Source of the DNA: Girardinichthys multiradiatus
Taxonomy: Eukaryota; Chordata; Actinopteri; Cyprinodontiformes; Goodeidae
Assembly (NCBI RefSeq): GCF_021462225.1
Contig: NC_061808.1
Location: 21,923,119 to 21,987,118, forward strand
Direction: 5' to 3'
DNA: 64,000 bases
Part shown: one piece after another, positions 37,001-55,075 of the stretch
Position numbering within the stretch: the stretch's first letter is position 1
Layout: each line of letters opens with the position of its first letter
The notes under the pieces: model-generated
Databases searched by the model: none
What the model was told of the DNA's origin: nothing
Seen by the model: only the letters and a program-made list of their open reading frames with translations
Made by a program: the position numbers and the translations under genes

Positions 37001-37703
37001 ACTAAGGTGTGAATTGACTTTAGGTTAAGGTTAGGGTTAGGCATGCACTGGTAATGGTTAGGTTTAGGGTTATTGTCAGGGTTAGGGCATAGAAAGGGTT
37101 GAAAATGACTGAAAATCAATGGAAGTCAACACATGGTCCTCACTACATATAGCAAAACAAGAGTGTGTGTGTGTGTGTGTGTAATTGGGTGAATGCGGCT
37201 CTAGTGCAAAGTGCTTTAAGGGGTTGATATGACTGGAAAAGCACTATACATCTTCAGGCTATTTACAATTTAGGAAAGGTATGACAGGAAATCTATTTGG
37301 TTTTAAAACCGTGGTATAACTTGATACCGCCATCCTATCTGTGTCTTGTTCTGACTGGATTGTTTCTGTTTCAATGTGTTTTTGACAGTTAATTTTCAAT
37401 CTTACGTATTTTCGTGTTTAACAGATCCAGTTCCACGTAACCATCGGCCACGCTGGTTATTCCCTCTACACTGGCTGCCCCTTCCCCTGCTGGATGCAGT
37501 GGGCTCTGATTGGCTACGCTGTCACGTTCATCTTCCTCTTCGCCAACTTCTACTACCACGCGTACAGACGCAAACCTTCATCGCAGAAAGGCTGCAAGCC
37601 AGTGGCCAACGGCACTTTGGCTGTGACAAACGGGCACAGCAATATGGAATTAGTGGAGGAAAATGGAAAGAGGCAAAAGAAGGGAAGAGCGAAAAGGGAG
37701 TGA
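31097..37703 (+). CDS. elovl4b: Very-long-chain fatty acid elongase 4 (ELOVL4, elovl4b-like), 6 coding exons
   Basis: Coding exons are 31097-31163, 32020-32207, 32880-32960, 35291-35462, 35584-35711 and 37425-37703; all introns are GT-AG and the phases join to 304 residues, the usual ELOVL4 length. The product is an ER multi-pass condensing enzyme that catalyses the rate-limiting step of very-long-chain saturated and polyunsaturated fatty-acid elongation, important in retina, brain and skin. Visible features: an N-terminal N-D-T glycosylation sequon (residues 9-11), hydrophobic segments near 33-50 and 65-84, the family motif [11 protein letters not shown] (124-134), the catalytic histidine box HVYHH (147-151), further hydrophobic helices, and a basic C-terminus RAKRE that fits the RXKXX-type ER retrieval signal of fish Elovl4. 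The segment [19 protein letters not shown] resembles the b paralogue more than the a paralogue as I remember them. The start is chosen because ATG 31097 lies 25 bases into an exon with a good acceptor and gives the expected N-terminus. The a/b assignment is less certain than the family. Confidence 0.96.
32020..32207 (+). CDS. elovl4b: elovl4 coding exon 2
   Basis: The acceptor is CTCCAG and the donor is GAG|GTTGGT. It encodes DKRVENWP through FYIAKE, including the first two predicted membrane helices. Its 188 bases complete the split codon left by the 67 coding bases before it. Confidence 0.95.
32443..32510. repeat. AT microsatellite
   Basis: TA repeat with GT/CA interruptions in an elovl4 intron. 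Confidence 0.9.
32561..32622 (-). repeat. Fragment of a teleost interspersed repeat
   Basis: CCATAGTGGGTCACGGGTGC and neighbours are the reverse complement of part of the repeat at 57165-57310 (CGCGACCCACTATGGAAGAA). Confidence 0.7.
32880..32960 (+). CDS. elovl4b: elovl4 coding exon 3
   Basis: An 81-base, phase-0 exon between CTATCAG and AGG|GTAAGC. It encodes [20 protein letters not shown] and the next seven residues up to NEVR, with a second potential glycosylation sequon (N-Y-S, 103-105). It is too short to stand out as an open frame and was found from the family alignment and splice sites. Confidence 0.95.
33992..34025. repeat. TA microsatellite
   Basis: About 16 TA units in an elovl4 intron. 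Confidence 0.9.
34026..34515. repeat. Probable non-autonomous DNA transposon
   Basis: The blocks TCATATGTGGCACTAAATCG, GATATGCATCCGATGG and GCAGTGTGAACATAGCG resemble a teleost MITE family that I recall; ends and target duplication were not resolved. Intronic, non-coding. Confidence 0.4.
35291..35462 (+). CDS. elovl4b: elovl4 coding exon 4 (histidine box)
   Basis: The acceptor is ATCCAG and the donor is CAGT|GTGAGT. This exon carries the most conserved core: [20 protein letters not shown], then [11 protein letters not shown] with the catalytic histidine box, then the KWVPGGQ loop. The serine codon at its end is completed by the next exon. Confidence 0.96.
35584..35711 (+). CDS. elovl4b: elovl4 coding exon 5
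   Basis: The acceptor is CTGCAG and the donor is ATG|GTGGGT; the intron before it is only 121 bases. It encodes [19 protein letters not shown] through [11 protein letters not shown], with the H-x-x-M-Y-x-Y-Y motif typical of elongases. Confidence 0.95.
36050..36089. repeat. Perfect 17-bp inverted repeat in elovl4 intron
   Basis: The arms 36050-36066 and 36073-36089 are exact reverse complements separated by a 6-base AT spacer. It lies in the intron between elovl4 coding exons 5 and 6. It may be a transposon footprint or a short hairpin; no function can be assigned. Confidence 0.85.
36660..37255 (+). repeat. tRNA-derived SINE with a nested element and GT repeats
   Basis: The head has a B-box-like GGTTTGATTCC (about 36725) and CCCTTGGGCAAGAGACTTAA; the tail has GTAATTGGGTGAATGCGGCT. 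Between them, after a GT repeat (36824-36874), comes an insert (about 36878-37160) with TGAGGACATTTTGCTGGTCC and a series of GGTTAGGGTTAG-like units, then a second GT repeat. The insert looks like a separate element that landed in the GT tract. Confidence 0.6.
37425..37703 (+). CDS. elovl4b: elovl4 last coding exon
   Basis: The acceptor is TTTAACAG. It encodes [20 protein letters not shown], the last membrane helix, a lysine-rich cytosolic tail and the terminal RAKRE, then TGA at 37701. The tail between the helix and the ER signal is the least conserved part of the protein. Confidence 0.95.
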   Translation: MQFHVTIGHAGYSLYTGCPFPCWMQWALIGYAVTFIFLFANFYYHAYRRKPSSQKGCKPVANGTLAVTNGHSNMELVEENGKRQKKGRAKRE

Positions 37704-38145
37704 AGAAGAAACAGGCACGTGCCTGGCAACAATCTGAAAGTGGATGGAGAAGGGGGGAAGGGAGGGGAGTAATAAACCAGACAATCATTCCTGCAGATAA
37801 TGTAGATTGACATGATTTGGGACCAACTTGAGAAGAACAGTGGGAATCAGTGTGTACTTATGGGCAAGTCTGTAAACGTTTCTGGGTTTAGGTGTGTTGG
37901 TTATCTCCATAACATTTTTTAATGAAGAAAAGCAAAATGCTGATCACATAGGCTCCATGCTATTCTGTCCAACTGTGTTTTGGACCCTGTTAGGACCAAA
38001 ATGTCACAGAACATGCAAACCTGCTCAGCATTCAGAACCAAAATTCACCTCCAACTTTTGTATTCAGGATTCTAATACTGCTTCATCTGAGAGCTTGAAT
38101 AGTTATTGTGCTAATTTATTTTCTAGTGCTCTAAATAAATATTGA
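37704..38145 (+). other. elovl4b: elovl4 3' UTR with polyadenylation signal
   Basis: About 440 bases follow the stop codon, ending at a canonical AATAAA at 38134-38139 in an AT-rich context. The extent is inferred from that signal only. Confidence 0.6.
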
Positions 38146-38287
38146 ATAATTTAAGTGTTACCAAAAGATTTGGTTTTGTTATTTTATTCTTTGTGGAGCG
38201 GGTGGGAGATTTTGTTTACAAATGCAGTTGATTTGAATATGGCTCAAAAAAACTACACATCCTCATTTTTTGCCATCTGCTTTATTT
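38146..38287. other. Short spacer after elovl4
   Basis: No feature seen. Confidence 0.5.
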
Positions 38288-38985
38288 ACATTGCTTGCAA
38301 AAGCATAAATACCTCTTAATTTTTTTAAATCACAAACTTCCATAATTTGTATTGGGATTTAATGTCACAAATCAATACAAAGTATTTATGAAACAGAAGG
38401 AAAAGAATTAATAGTTTCTTAATTTTTTGCAAATAATAATCTGACTAGTGTGGCATGCATTTGCACATTCACAAATCCTTTAGCACAGCCGTAAGTGTTT
38501 TGGGTTTTGTCTCTACCAGCATTACAAAGCTAGAGAGTGAAATTGTTGCTCAGTCTCAACTCCTTTAGAGATTTTTACAGGTTTCCTTTCAGTATTATCC
38601 TGTATTTTAGCTCCATACATCCTCACACCAACTCTGACCAGTTTTTCTGTCCCTGCTGAAGAAAAGCATACACACCATGAGACTACTACCACCGTGTTTC
38701 ACCATGGGGATGGTGTGTTTTTCTGTTAATTTTACACCACACATAGCATTTTTGCATGGAGGACACACAGTAACTTTGGGGCCTCTTGACTGCTTTTCTG
38801 ATTAATGTTCCCCTTGAAAATGTGATAAAACATGTATCCTTTTACCTCTAATTTTAAATTAATCTCTGCTTTGTGTTGATCCCTGAGATAGAATCCCAAT
38901 AAAATACATTGAAGGATGTGGTTCTAACTTGGCAATGTGAAAAGGTTCAAGGTGAATGAATACTTTTGCGAGGCACTGTTCCTTC
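38288..38985 (-). mobile_element. Tc1-like element, internally deleted (about 700 bp)
   Basis: Both ends are present: TTGCTTGCAAAAGCATAAAT on the left and GAATACTTTTGCGAGGCACT on the right, inverted to each other. The interior keeps CATGAGACTACTACCACCGT and GTTTCACCATGGGGATGG blocks; the transposase is non-functional. Confidence 0.75.
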
Positions 38986-40805
38986 TTTGCAGTCATCTGC
39001 TTTACCTTGCAGTCCAACTGCTCATGGACAATGCAATTCTTTGCTAAGGATAAAACTGTGCTGCATTTACAGAATAATATGCTATTATCTTTCAGTTCGT
39101 CAGGAGCTAAAAAGCTGATTTGAAAGAGTTGGGATAAAACTTTAGAGTTGTTCTTTGAATTTTTAGGAAAAGGTTGTTGACTCTGTACAAATACAATTTT
39201 TTATGGGTCTTCACAAATTATTTCTTTTTGCTGTGCGTCATAGATGAGTTTCAAGGATATTGTCTCACTGCCACTTAGGAACGAAGGGAAATGCACCCTG
39301 AAGGAAAAGCTTTTTTTTTTAAGAAATCGAGAGGACATTTTATTGTCTTGTTTAAAGAAAGGTGACTCTGCTTCCTGGCTGCACACTTAATTGAAATAAA
39401 GAAACTGTCAGCACTGCATAGATGATTGTGTTCTTGTGTTAGTGCATGTATATCAATTGTTAATCTGCAGTTTCGATGTAACTTTTCAAAATACATAAGA
39501 CTGACTCCATATGAAATGTAACTCTAAATTCTTCCCATCTCCTTTGCACTTTTTACCCATTCATTCCTCCTTAATTTGTCTTCCCATCTTTTCTGGCTCT
39601 CCAGGTTGGAAAGATCTCCGAGCTGGTCTGTGTGTGAGAGAGGCTGTATCTTCAGCCTGTTCAGACAGATCTGCCCTAATCTTTGAAAACAAATTGGCTT
39701 TAGCTCCAAAAGAGCTTATTTCCACGTCACTCCACAAGCTATCCAGGAAAGCAGGTCACTGTCAGAGAATCTACCAGCAATCAGCAAGTAGTTAGTAATT
39801 GTAACCACCAGAAAAGAAGAAAAGTAGGAATGTTCCTGTGAAATTTAAGTTTGATGATCTTTAAGTAACATTTTTACATACACATTAATTATTTCTTCAA
39901 AATACTCTTGAATTTTATAGTAACATTTTAAAGTATACTTAAAAACAAGTAGACATATTTCCTAAACGTTTTCTTACCTATTACAACATATATTATAAAA
40001 AATAACACAAACTTATGTACATTCTAAGTGTTTGCTATACCTTTTTTGCAATTTGGTTTTTTCACTTTGTACATTTGCTTAACTCCGCCCTCCATTCCTT
40101 CTGCACTACACTTTTTGCAAACCAACACCCATCTCCCTCCTGGCATCAGTGTCGGGGTATAAAGGACTGTTAGAGGTAAAGATGTGGAAGATAGACTGGA
40201 TAAGTTCAGTGCAGGGGAGCATATTTGTCCTCCTCAGGGTCACAGAGGGATCTAAGCCAAGAACTAAGAGGATTGCGAAGGGGTCAAGGCTTTTAGCACA
40301 GGCAACTATTTCCTGCTCCCCCTCAATGCTGCAATAGGAATGATCAAAAATGTGTTTGCAAATACAAAAAAACAACATATAGATTTATGCAGTGGATTTA
40401 GTAATTGTTAATAATACCAAATTCAGAAAAATGTATCCAGAGGCAAAAGATTCAGCTAAGAAAAAACTATTTACATGTTGCAAAATGTGTCATTAGTTCC
40501 CCCATTTTGTATCAACAGGTTTGTTGGGGCTTAGAGTTGCATTAGTTTGCTGATAGTCTGCTGACCACAATATGAAACAGGGTGAAGGGTCATTTAGTAC
40601 AGTTTAAATCCCTACAAACTTGACCCGCTGCTCACTCATCTCATTAGCAATTGACTGACTAAGAGAAACTAAGTGAGTGGAAACAGTCAGCGTTTTGCTG
40701 CCTACAAGTCTGTCAGCCTACCGTATGGTGAGCGACCTCTGCTGGACAAACATTATATATCTGGACCTATTGAGAGAAATACAAGAAAGACTGCAAACTT
40801 GTCTT
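38986..40805. other. Non-coding, nothing recognised
   Basis: AT-rich. Frames such as 39511-39795 and 40106-40378 have no support. Confidence 0.5.
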
Positions 40806-41305
40806 GAGAAGATGCATCTCAGTAAATTAGAATATTATTTAAAAAAGGATGTTTCAGAAACTCAGTTAAAAAGTCAAACTAATATATTATAGATTCATTA
40901 CACAGGGATATATATTTCAGGCATTCATTCGGCAAATATCCATGTTGTTTGAGAAAAGTTTTATATGTCACTTTTCTTCCTCTCAACCTTTCATTATTAT
41001 CATTGGACACACAACTCTGTGGACCATTTTCTTTAGCAACGACATTTTGCGGCTTACTGTGCTTGTGGAAGATCTCCAGTCTTCCCCATAACATGGCTAG
41101 AAAATAACATTTCAAAATGTTTTCTTCTGTTGGTTTTATGTAATATTTTATGAGAACCTACATTCTGGGTTTGCAATAACTGTAATTCAGGATCTTTAAA
41201 ATGAACTAAAAAAATGCTCGAAATATACCAGCCTGTGTAGTAAATTTATATATTATATGAAGTTAACTTTTTGAATTAAATTATTGAATTTGTTGACATC
41301 ACACT
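40806..41305. mobile_element. Minimal Tc1-like element (about 500 bp) with both ends
   Basis: The left arm includes GCATCTCAGTAAATTAGAAT and TATAGATTCATTACACAG; the right arm (about 41166-41300) is its degraded inverse, with GAACTAAAAAAATGCTCGAA and AGTTAACTTTTTGAATTAAA. The transposase is gone. A different Tc1 family from the GCAAAAGTATTC group. Confidence 0.6.
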
Positions 41306-42329
41306 GTATTCATAATTATTCTATGTTAAATAATTTAATGAAATACGCCTGTAATACTGCATATGTTTACCACAAACTTTGTCAACTTCATTTTCTGCAT
41401 ATCATCAAGAAAAATCCAACAATTTCAAACTCAGTTCTCAGTCCATTCAACCAACACTGAATTGCTGAAGCAAACCTGGCATTCCCACAGGAGGTTATTT
41501 CTAGGTCCTATTTTTTCTTGTTTTATTTTTGTATACCAAAACCCTTCCCTGTATCCCATTTTGAGTTTATTACAGCTGATTTTTTACATCACATCCTAGT
41601 TTATTATTTGCTTCTTCTGCTCTGTTTCCTTTGTTTATGAATTCTATTTAGGTGATGTTACTTTAATGCTTTCTATTTGTGTGGAAAGTATATCTCAGTT
41701 CTGCTTCATGCATGTATTTATGTTTTTGAGATATTTTGAAATTATCAGAAAAAACCCTGATAAAACAGTTTCCATCTTAACATGATAAGAGCATGGCACA
41801 ACTACAAAAATCTAAGACATTGCCATCCACCTATACTTTCTGTACCATCCAACAGGCTGGTTAAGGAGAGCATTAATCAAAGAGGGCCCATGGTAACTCT
41901 GGGGGAGCTGCAGAGATCACACAGCTCAGGAGGGAGGATTTAGTTGTACACTAAACAACTTTGTCTTTTAGAGAAGAGTGTAAAAGACAAAGCCAATGTT
42001 GGTTCTGAGGAAAGTGATGAAACTAAAACTATAAAAAGTTAAATTAAAAGTTTGCCAAAAGAGATGTAGGTGGCTAGAAAAACACATTTTCTAGGCTTTG
42101 TATATAATTTTTATATGAAATCCCATACAGTTTCATAAACAGCCCAGATGTCAACATCTTAGGGGAGTAAAAATGTCAAAAAGCAGGAAATGTAATGAGG
42201 ACCAGCCACTAACATTGTACACAGGTTTTTCTTCACCTAGCAACCCTGACCATTAAAATTAAATGGCGAGCAGGGGGACACTGTAGCAAAAAAAGATGCA
42301 AAGTGAGGGAGTGTAAAATGTGAGTGTTT
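41306..42329. other. Non-coding, nothing recognised
   Basis: AT-rich sequence upstream of the candidate soga3 promoter. Confidence 0.5.
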
Positions 42330-42698
42330 GCTTCCTGGTTTGACGTCCCCCTGACGTCATGGTCAGTGCCCCTTGTGGTGCCTGGTGCTGCCCTGAGTGT
42401 GCGGTCTTTGATGGGGTTGCGGTACGCCTAAAGTCCAAGAAGCGGGACAAGTGATTCAACCAAACTTCTTATGTATTTTTGTGCAGTTAATGTTCTTTTT
42501 GGAAAGTCAGTCTTTCAAGGATTTTTTTTTTTTTTTTTTTGGGAAAAGTTTATTTTATTTCACGAGACTCGCTTGCCATTACTGGAGAAAATAAATGTGG
42601 GTTAAAGCAAAGACGGGTACATATAGTAATTTAATATATTTTGATAGCGTTAAGTCTAAAATAGCGGATGTGTGGAGTAACTTTATGGGCAAACAAAA
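42330..42698 (+). promoter_or_regulatory. soga3: Candidate soga3 promoter/5' UTR with CRE
   Basis: A full palindromic CRE (TGACGTCA) sits at 42352-42359, with a half-site TGACGTCC at 42341. A T-run of about 20 follows near 42521-42540. The region lies 340 bases or less upstream of the soga3 ATG. No TATA box is evident; the transcription start is not defined by the sequence. Confidence 0.4.
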
Positions 42699-49693
<6,995 letters not shown>

Positions 49694-49979
49694 TGTAAGC
49701 CTCCCATTGTTCAAATCATCCCTGTTTGTCTTGCTATGTTGATTTCATTTTTTCCCCTAAAACGCCTCATTTGTTGCCACGGTAATCTAAAGCACAGAAA
49801 AAGCTCAGCACTTGCCCTTTCCGCCCACTAACTGGCTTCAACAACTGGAGTCTCCATTATCATAATACATCACTGTCAACGTCACTTCATCCAGAAGGTG
49901 AGTTGTCCGAGTGTTGCTATGTGGTTCTTAATGCATTCATCCAGAGATATACACTATTTACATGATTTCATCCTGACTA

Positions 49980-50400
49980 GTGGGGCATGCCTTAAAGAAT
50001 GATTGAGATTCTTCTGCTTTTGCTATTTTTGTCACAACTAAATGTTTTAGATCACCAAATAAATGTTAATATCAGACAAAGAAAATGAAAAACAAATGAG
50101 AAACAAAGTCACTGACGTGTATCAATCTGGAAAGTGTTACAAAGCCATTTCTGAGGCTTTGGACTCTGTTTAACCACTGTGAGAGGCATTCTCCATAGAT
50201 GGAGAAAACATGGAACAGTGGGGAAACTTTCTTAGAGTGGCCGGGCTGCCAAACTTACACCAAGAATGCATCAACAACTCATCTCTTAGAATGACAGGTC
50301 TGGCGCTGCTTTGCAGCTTTTAAATCCTTTCATAAATGCAACTAGGAATTTTGCTCTCTTCCACAAAATCATGAAGGAGAATGTTCTGCCATCAGTTTGT
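49980..50400 (+). mobile_element. Tc1-like fragments
   Basis: GATCACCAAATAAATGTTAA and AAGCCATTTCTGAGGCTTTG belong to a teleost Tc1 family; further parts of it (GAAAAAGTAATTCCTCCTTA) appear at about 50690, after a different repeat. Confidence 0.6.
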
Positions 50401-50429
50401 GACTTTAACCTCAGGCGTATTTGGGTTTT

Positions 50430-50535
50430 TATCTCTTATTCTTTTTCACCTGTGCAGCACTTTGGTTGCCTTATGGTATGTTAAAGTGCTTTATAAATAA
50501 AGTTTTGATTGAAATAAAGTTTATATTGATTGATA
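50430..50535 (+). repeat. LINE 3'-end-like repeat
   Basis: GTGCAGCACTTTGGTTGCCT followed by AAAGTGCTTTATAAATAAAG and GATTG repeats is the usual 3' terminus of teleost L2-type LINEs. Inserted in the Tc1-like sequence around it. Its AATAAA should not be read as the soga3 poly(A) signal. Confidence 0.55.
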
Positions 50536-51035
50536 GTTATCCGAAGCACACCAGCAGGTCCACCTCTGAATGGCTCTAAAATCACAACAAATTAAGGTTT
50601 TGGAGTGGCCTAGTAAAAGTTATAATTAATTCCGCTTGAGAGAAAATTCTGCAAAGAATTGACAAAAATCCAAACCAACATAGCCCTTTTTGAAAAAGTA
50701 ATTCCTCCTTAAAACTAATAATTGGCAGTGCCACCCTTAACAGCATCGTTTGAATACTGCATTTTGTACTTACTCAGGTTAACTTTGCCTAGTATTAAAA
50801 TTTTAGATCAAATTCTTTATTATCTGAAACAAAGTGTGTCAAAACAGCGAAAAATGAAGAAAATACTGTTTCACAGCACTGTGAGCACGTGGGGAGGATA
50901 AAGTAGAATGATTCAACTACATTGCAACTTTTTGTGCATGTGTGGTTTTTTGCTGTATTGTTATGGCCAGTATTTATGGGCAGTCAGTATCTAAACATGA
51001 AAATGAAAAACTCAAAGCAGTTAGAGCCAGTCCTA

Positions 51036-51068
51036 TATATGTATATATATATATATATATATATACAT
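51036..51068. repeat. AT microsatellite
   Basis: TA repeat with flanking TATG/CATA. Confidence 0.85.
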
Positions 51069-51269
51069 ATTTGATATTGTTAAGTGACACCTCAGTCCAA
51101 GCCTCTAAACTACTTTTGATAGATCTGATCAACCACAACTCTGATTTCTGTTCTTCACCTGCTGTCTATGCTTTCGCCACAATACGCCACTACTCCATCT
51201 CAATACTATGGATCACCTTAACTACTGAATTTGGCATTTAGGCTTAACTTAAATGACAAAGTTTAATTT

Positions 51270-51435
51270 TGGTCACATTTAACAGGACTTCTTATGGCTT
51301 CTTTATACTTTTTTATTTAGGGGTACTAGGTCAGAAGTTGGTGATTATGAATATAAAACACACTTTTCTCTGTGTTGCTCTATCACATAAAATTCCAATA
51401 AAATACATTTACATTTCATTACAGCCATGGCGTAA
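51270..51435 (-). mobile_element. Deletion-derivative Tc1 fragment, copy 1
   Basis: The ACAGGACTTCTTATGGCTTC block is joined, without the intervening transposase, to the GGTACTAGGTCAGAAGTTGG block and the end-type CAATAAAATACATTTACATT. The copy at 53215-53345 has the same joint. Confidence 0.7.
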
Positions 51436-52850
51436 AAATGTCCTGGTTTGTCAAACAAGAAGAGAACTTTGCAAAACAGCAGATTTCTTCCCACTGTATT
51501 TCCAAAAACCAGGCGCCTTTGTGGTTTTTATGATCTGACTTGTAATCTTCTTCATCTGCTGTTTGTTTGGCACCCTTCACGCCTACGAGACAATCAGTGA
51601 CTTTCTACAAGCACATCACCCAGTTTCAAATCAAAAGTGAAGAACTCCTAGATTCCCCAGATATCTGGGGATGCAGACAGCCCCACAAGCAATGAATACT
51701 ACAGCACCTGTAAGATCCAAAAGACACTTTTCTCTAGACCTCTAGAAAACTGTTGATTTCCATGTTTATTCCTTCAGCAAATTCTAATCTTAAAAATGAT
51801 AAGAAATCTTTTTCGTCTTTTTAGCTACAGTTTAAGATTTGAAAAGGCAAAACGTTCTCATCTTTAGATAAACTGATTTACTGAAAAGCTATAAGACAGC
51901 TAACTGGTGTGACTGGTCATTTAAAGCAGCTAACTGTCGCTACGTTTCTATATCTTTCAGCTGCCTCCAGCCCAATCTAGAAGACAGTCAAGATTATTTA
52001 TTAAAAAGGCAAATGCAATGTGCCTTTTTTTCTGGGGAGATTTTTGCATTTCTATTGGAGCCAGATTATTGTGGTAAATAGCATTTAGGTTGAGTTGTTT
52101 GAAGCGGTAGACATTTAGTTGTGAATGGACTGTGTTCTGAGTAGCTTTTAGCTTGACTCTCCAATGATATTTCCTCACTGATTCTCCAGGATTTGATCAA
52201 TCGGACTGCTGTCTACTACAGGTTAGATACTGACTGCTCATCACAACCTAACTGTAAAATTCTGTGGCTGACGTTTTAAGACATAAAACAATAATACCAC
52301 TGCTAAACAGATATATAAATGTTTCATTGTATTTTAACCTTTCAGTAAAGAGGTAAATCATCATCCCATGCTGCTTTACAGTATGTCCTAGTTTGTCCTT
52401 GATGTGATTAAAAAGCTATTTTAATCTATAACTTGCTGTGAAGGCAACATTCTCTTTGTTTTCCAGAAAACATGTCCTACCACCCTGCTGTTGTTTCCTG
52501 AAGGTAAAGTTAGGACAAGGTGTGTTTGTTTGTTCCCCTAAGCATGTGACATAATTGTCAGAAGGAGGGAGCATCCAAGGGGCTTTACACTTGAGGAAAA
52601 TCTAATGGGTCAAATTTGGGCTCTTGTTGTCAGGGGATGCTAACGTTGCCCACAGAGCTCTGATTTGGTGTTGGCATTTGTGAATAGACCCACAGGACCT
52701 TTCAAAAGGATTCTTTTTCACATTTCGGATCTTATTTTGATTTTATGTAAAAGACAAACACAAAGTAGAGCAAAGCTCTAAGTAATAAAAATAAAACATC
52801 TTTTTAATATTTCTTTTCAAATAAAAATCTGAAAACTGCGCACATTTTGT
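51436..52850. other. Non-coding, nothing recognised
   Basis: AT-rich intergenic DNA between soga3 and KIAA0408; no exon could be supported. Confidence 0.5.
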
Positions 52851-53345
52851 AATACCCATTACAGCCCCATTAGGTCAATACCTTGTATAACCAATGACAG
52901 CTGCAAGTCTTTTGGGGGTCCGTCTCTTCCATCTTTGCACATTAAGACTGAACTTTTGCCTGGTCTTTATTGCAGAATATCTTTAGCTGACAATCTTCCA
53001 GTCTTGGCACAAATGTATTGGATTTAGGTATGGACTTAGCTATGACTGGGCTATTCTAACACATCAATTTGCTTCCAAACCATCCTTTTGTAGTTCTGGT
53101 TGTATGTTTAGAGTCTTTGTCCAGTTAAAAGGTGAACCCCCAGGGTGTTTCAAGGCTGTGTGCAGTGTTCATTTTCCTCCATACATAGAATTTTGCATTT
53201 AGCAGGTGAAAAAGTCTCATCTAACAGGACTTCTTATGGATTTCTTTTTTATTTACAGGTACTAGGTCAGAGGTTTGGTATTATGAATGCAAAATGCACT
53301 TTTCACTTTGTGTTTCTCTTTCACATGCAACTCCAATAAAATAAT
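52851..53345 (-). mobile_element. Tc1-like element, copy 2 of the deletion derivative
   Basis: TGGATTTAGGTATGGACTTAG and the GGTGAACCCCCAGGGTGTTT block precede ACAGGACTTCTTATGGATTT joined to GGTACTAGGTCAGAGGTTTG, the same internal joint as the copy at 51270. Confidence 0.7.
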
Positions 53346-53617
53346 ATGACATTTGTGAAAAAAAAAAAACACAAATCACATCTGAAGTTTGAAGAATTTA
53401 AAGTATGACCTAAACATTTGTCAAACATGCCAGGCACCCACCTGACAGTCCCCTTTCCGTGACTGTGTTCAATAAAGATATTATTGACTGTGACACATTA
53501 TTACTCACTGTGTCACCCACATCAGTTTGGCTTCCATTTGGAAATGATTTGCAGCACAGGTCACAAGACGAAATCTGCCCATGCCTCCTATAAGCAGAGT
53601 AGCAACAGAGAAGCCCA

Positions 53618-54054
53618 TTGGCCGAGAGAGCAGCAGCAGCTGAAATAGCAATGTAAACACTTTCCCTCTCTCCATGTGCCCCAGTAATTATAGCCAGGAT
53701 GCTGGTGACGACAGTCTTCCCATCGAGACTTCAAATGCTGGAATAAATTTGACATTATGACATTTGATCCCGACTCGCGCACTGGGGTACTGGTATAAAG
53801 CCCGGGGAACCCAGCTGGAACAGAAGATGTTTACCCTTTAGCTTAAAGCTTGGGTCTTAACTCTGAGGAAGGGGACCCTTTAAATCGAGTGTGCTGGGTT
53901 TTACGTAATAGAGCGGGGCATAAGAGAAGTGCAGCAACACGGAAAGGAGACTTTACAGCTCTGCAACGTGGGGAATGAAAGTGTTGGAGTGACAGGGATC
54001 CCTTCAGAGGAAATATTTACTGGAAGACAAGGAGCATTTCTTTGTAGCTTTAAG
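53618..54054 (+). promoter_or_regulatory. kiaa0408: Candidate KIAA0408 promoter and non-coding first exon
   Basis: An inverted CCAAT box (ATTGG) lies near 53618 and a TATA box (TATAAA) at 53794-53799 in a GC-richer context. A plausible non-coding exon follows to a donor AAG|GTAGGA (exon end 54054). An acceptor TTTCAG at 54957 could start the exon that holds ATG 55076. This would give the gene its own promoter, separate from any soga3 readthrough. The exon assignment is inference. Confidence 0.4.
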
Positions 54055-55075
54055 GTAGGAACTGCTGGATTCAATAAAACTAAAAGGCAGTTAACTTTTC
54101 TGGAGATGTTTGGAACATGTAATTTATAATTATTATAGCCTGAGATGAGAAAATAGATGAAAGAAACATGATTTAACATATTTATATGATATACAAGCCA
54201 TGTACTGCTCATCTTTAAATATACTTTCCTGGTCTGGGCATAGATTCTCCCTGTCCACAGGACATAGAGTCACCTTACTATGCATAGTTACAGGATTATT
54301 AATATCTCTACTTTTACATCACAGGTGGGAGGGTAAAGGCTGGTACATTCGGGCACTTTCGAGAAGGATGCTTGTCATTCTGAATCATAGCAACAACAAC
54401 AGAAAGCCCCCCCCCCTTCTAATTTGCTTGAAAATACCTTTAGTACTGCTAAGCATATGAAACGTTTTTAGACATTTATTTTAGAGGGCTTGAAGTCAAA
54501 TGCTCTGGAAAATGTATAGGAAGATGTTTAAATATTAAGCCTGTGTTTTTTAGTGTATTAGGAAACCCAGAAGAATTGTCCTTTAACATCTTGGTTATGT
54601 TCCAAGCACTTCATTGCATGTTCATGGTGTTCTTATTCTTAAATGTAGCGAGGTCTAAGAAGCAGGCTGGAGGTCAAATGCTTGATGAAGATCCATCTTG
54701 CAACACTTCTGTCCACACGTGTTTCGGTGATACGGAAGGCGGACATGCCAGTGGATTTTGAAGGAGAATGCCAAAACAAGGAGGCTGTAAATATCTGACC
54801 TCTGTGAGAGTCAAAACAGCATAAACAAAGTGTTGAGATAAAGTCAGATTTTACAATGATTAACATTTAACCTCCATCATGCTTCATTGCCATTGTTAAA
54901 AATAGACATCCAACGTAGATTTGTGAGTTCTCATAGAGACAAATGTAAAAATTTCAGGACATCAGTTCCATCAGTTACCTAATCGGCACCCCAGCTGTGA
55001 CCTCTTAACGGGAGAGAGCAAAACAGGAGAAGGGTGGGTTGGAAACAACATCAGGGTTATCGAACAGCCTACGTC

